Made by a program: the position numbers and the translations under genes
DNA from: Brachyspira alvinipulli ATCC 51933
GTDB lineage: Bacteria; Spirochaetota; Brachyspiria; Brachyspirales; Brachyspiraceae
Direction: 5' to 3'
Assembly: GCF_000518245.1 (NCBI RefSeq)
Contig: NZ_KI912403.1
Span: 186,001 to 250,000 of the forward strand
DNA: 64,000 nt
Notes under the pieces: generated by a model
Databases searched by the model: none
What the model saw: the letters and a program-made list of their open reading frames with translations, nothing else
Told to the model about the DNA's origin: nothing
Shown here: piece by piece, positions 63,173 through 64,000 of the stretch
Layout of the letters: each line of letters starts with the position of its first letter
Numbering within the stretch: position 1 is the first letter of the stretch

Positions 63173-64000
63173 CAGGGCTTGTATTTCAATAAATAATTAC
63201 TGTAATCTTAACTGTTCATATTGTTATTTTTATGAAAGAGAGGATATTCATACTGATAAGCTTAAATGCTTTGATGCTGGGGAATTAAAAATTATAATTG
63301 ATAATATTATTGAATATATTAATCATTTTAATAATACGGATAAGAAGTTTACTATAGGAATAGTTGGAAGCGGAGAGCCTTTGCTTAGTTTTAATGAGAT
63401 AAAGTATGCTGCGGAGTATATAAAGTCTAATATGTATGATAAACGCTTGAGGCTTTATACTATATCTAATGGTTATAGAATGGATAGAGGAATAATAGAT
63501 TTTTTTTATGAGAATAGGGATTTAATTTCTTTATCATTTTTTTTGGATGGATTTAAAGATTTGCATGATAGGTTTAGAGTTAAATTAATAAATGGAAAGT
63601 ATGTTGGATCTTTTGAAAAGGTAATGGAGAGCATAAAATATTATGAAGAGCTTTTTGGAAATAAGCCTGCTATAAACTGTACTGTTTCTTCATATACTTT
63701 GAAGTTTAAAAAGCAGCTTGAGGAATTTTTTTTGAATAATAAATTTTATAATATTACTTTTTCAAAGATATTTGATGTTTCTGATGATTTGAGCATATCA
63801 TATGATGATTTTGATAACTTTGTCAATTCATTCAGCAATGATATTACTATAAGAAATATAGAGGCAGCAAAAAATAAGAAGCTGGATTGTTCTATGTATG
63901 GAGCTGTTTGCGGGGTTGGAATTACTAATATATTTTATGCTAATAAAAAAATTTATCCATGCGGAAGATTTACTGATAATGATAAGTTTGTTTTGGCTAA
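63165..64000 (+). CDS. Radical SAM/SPASM-like protein, 3' end outside window
   Basis: The open frame from ATG 63165 continues past the window end. Near its start the three iron-sulfur Cys are in CNLNCSYC (residues 13, 17 and 20), then GIVGSGEPLLSF (the GGE-type motif). Later CSMYGAVCGVG and KKIYPCGRF look like a SPASM cluster domain, as in peptide- and sulfatase-maturing enzymes. AGGA lies 8 bases before ATG; the start overlaps the ankyrin gene by 8 bases, so translation is probably coupled. A substrate peptide is not visible here. Confidence 0.88.
   Translation, partial: MIDRACISINNYCNLNCSYCYFYEREDIHTDKLKCFDAGELKIIIDNIIEYINHFNNTDKKFTIGIVGSGEPLLSFNEIKYAAEYIKSNMYDKRLRLYTISNGYRMDRGIIDFFYENRDLISLSFFLDGFKDLHDRFRVKLINGKYVGSFEKVMESIKYYEELFGNKPAINCTVSSYTLKFKKQLEEFFLNNKFYNITFSKIFDVSDDLSISYDDFDNFVNSFSNDITIRNIEAAKNKKLDCSMYGAVCGVGITNIFYANKKIYPCGRFTDNDKFVLA

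Overview
The window is very AT-rich and looks like a Brachyspira-type spirochaete chromosome. The reasons are the flgL-fliW-csrA block, an LptD/OstA-like outer-membrane protein, a FloA flotillin, gmk-rpoZ-miaA, and at least six ankyrin-repeat proteins of which five are secreted. The genus assignment is inference from gene content and composition. I saw no rRNA, tRNA, CRISPR array, prophage or insertion sequence.

Layout. Bases 1-535 hold the start of a glycan-type glycosyltransferase behind a pentanucleotide repeat. Bases 800-6250 (minus) carry floA, pyrH, two tandem GNAT acetyltransferases and two tandem paralogous lipoproteins. Bases 6340-10130 (minus) carry a GAF-GAF-SpoIIE phosphatase and gmk-rpoZ-miaA. 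Bases 10300-12675 (plus) carry gltX, a lone receiver protein and a small acidic protein. A TrpXYZ-type ABC importer and an ExbB/TolQ/MotA-like protein follow on minus, then argC-argJ-argB-argD on plus. Bases 21100-29140 are mostly housekeeping: acetyltransferase, MGMT, nicotinamidase, HD proteins, a YheO-type regulator, a Xer recombinase and a cation exporter. Bases 29380-42850 mix metabolism (fabD, ahpC, ROK kinase, Old Yellow Enzyme) with secreted ankyrin proteins and end at lptD and tyrS. Bases 44195-48583 contain an M24 peptidase and a TPP-riboswitch operon (YjiH-like GATE membrane protein, PhzF-like protein, thiM). Flagellar and post-transcriptional regulation genes lie at 50300-52335.

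The most unusual block is 54560-59550. It has two YjiM/double-cubane-type 2-hydroxyacyl-CoA dehydratase-family proteins, a class V cysteine desulfurase, and a YjiL-like ATPase activator fused to a DUF3343 domain. Each of the two dehydratase-family genes is preceded by the same unannotated 26-codon small ORF and the same downstream dyad. The codon changes between the two small ORFs are largely synonymous, and the second starts almost exactly where a consensus promoter predicts transcription to begin.

At the right edge a GH3 beta-glucosidase is followed by a PIN-ankyrin fusion broken by one missing A in an A-run. That gene overlaps a radical-SAM/SPASM gene that runs off the window.
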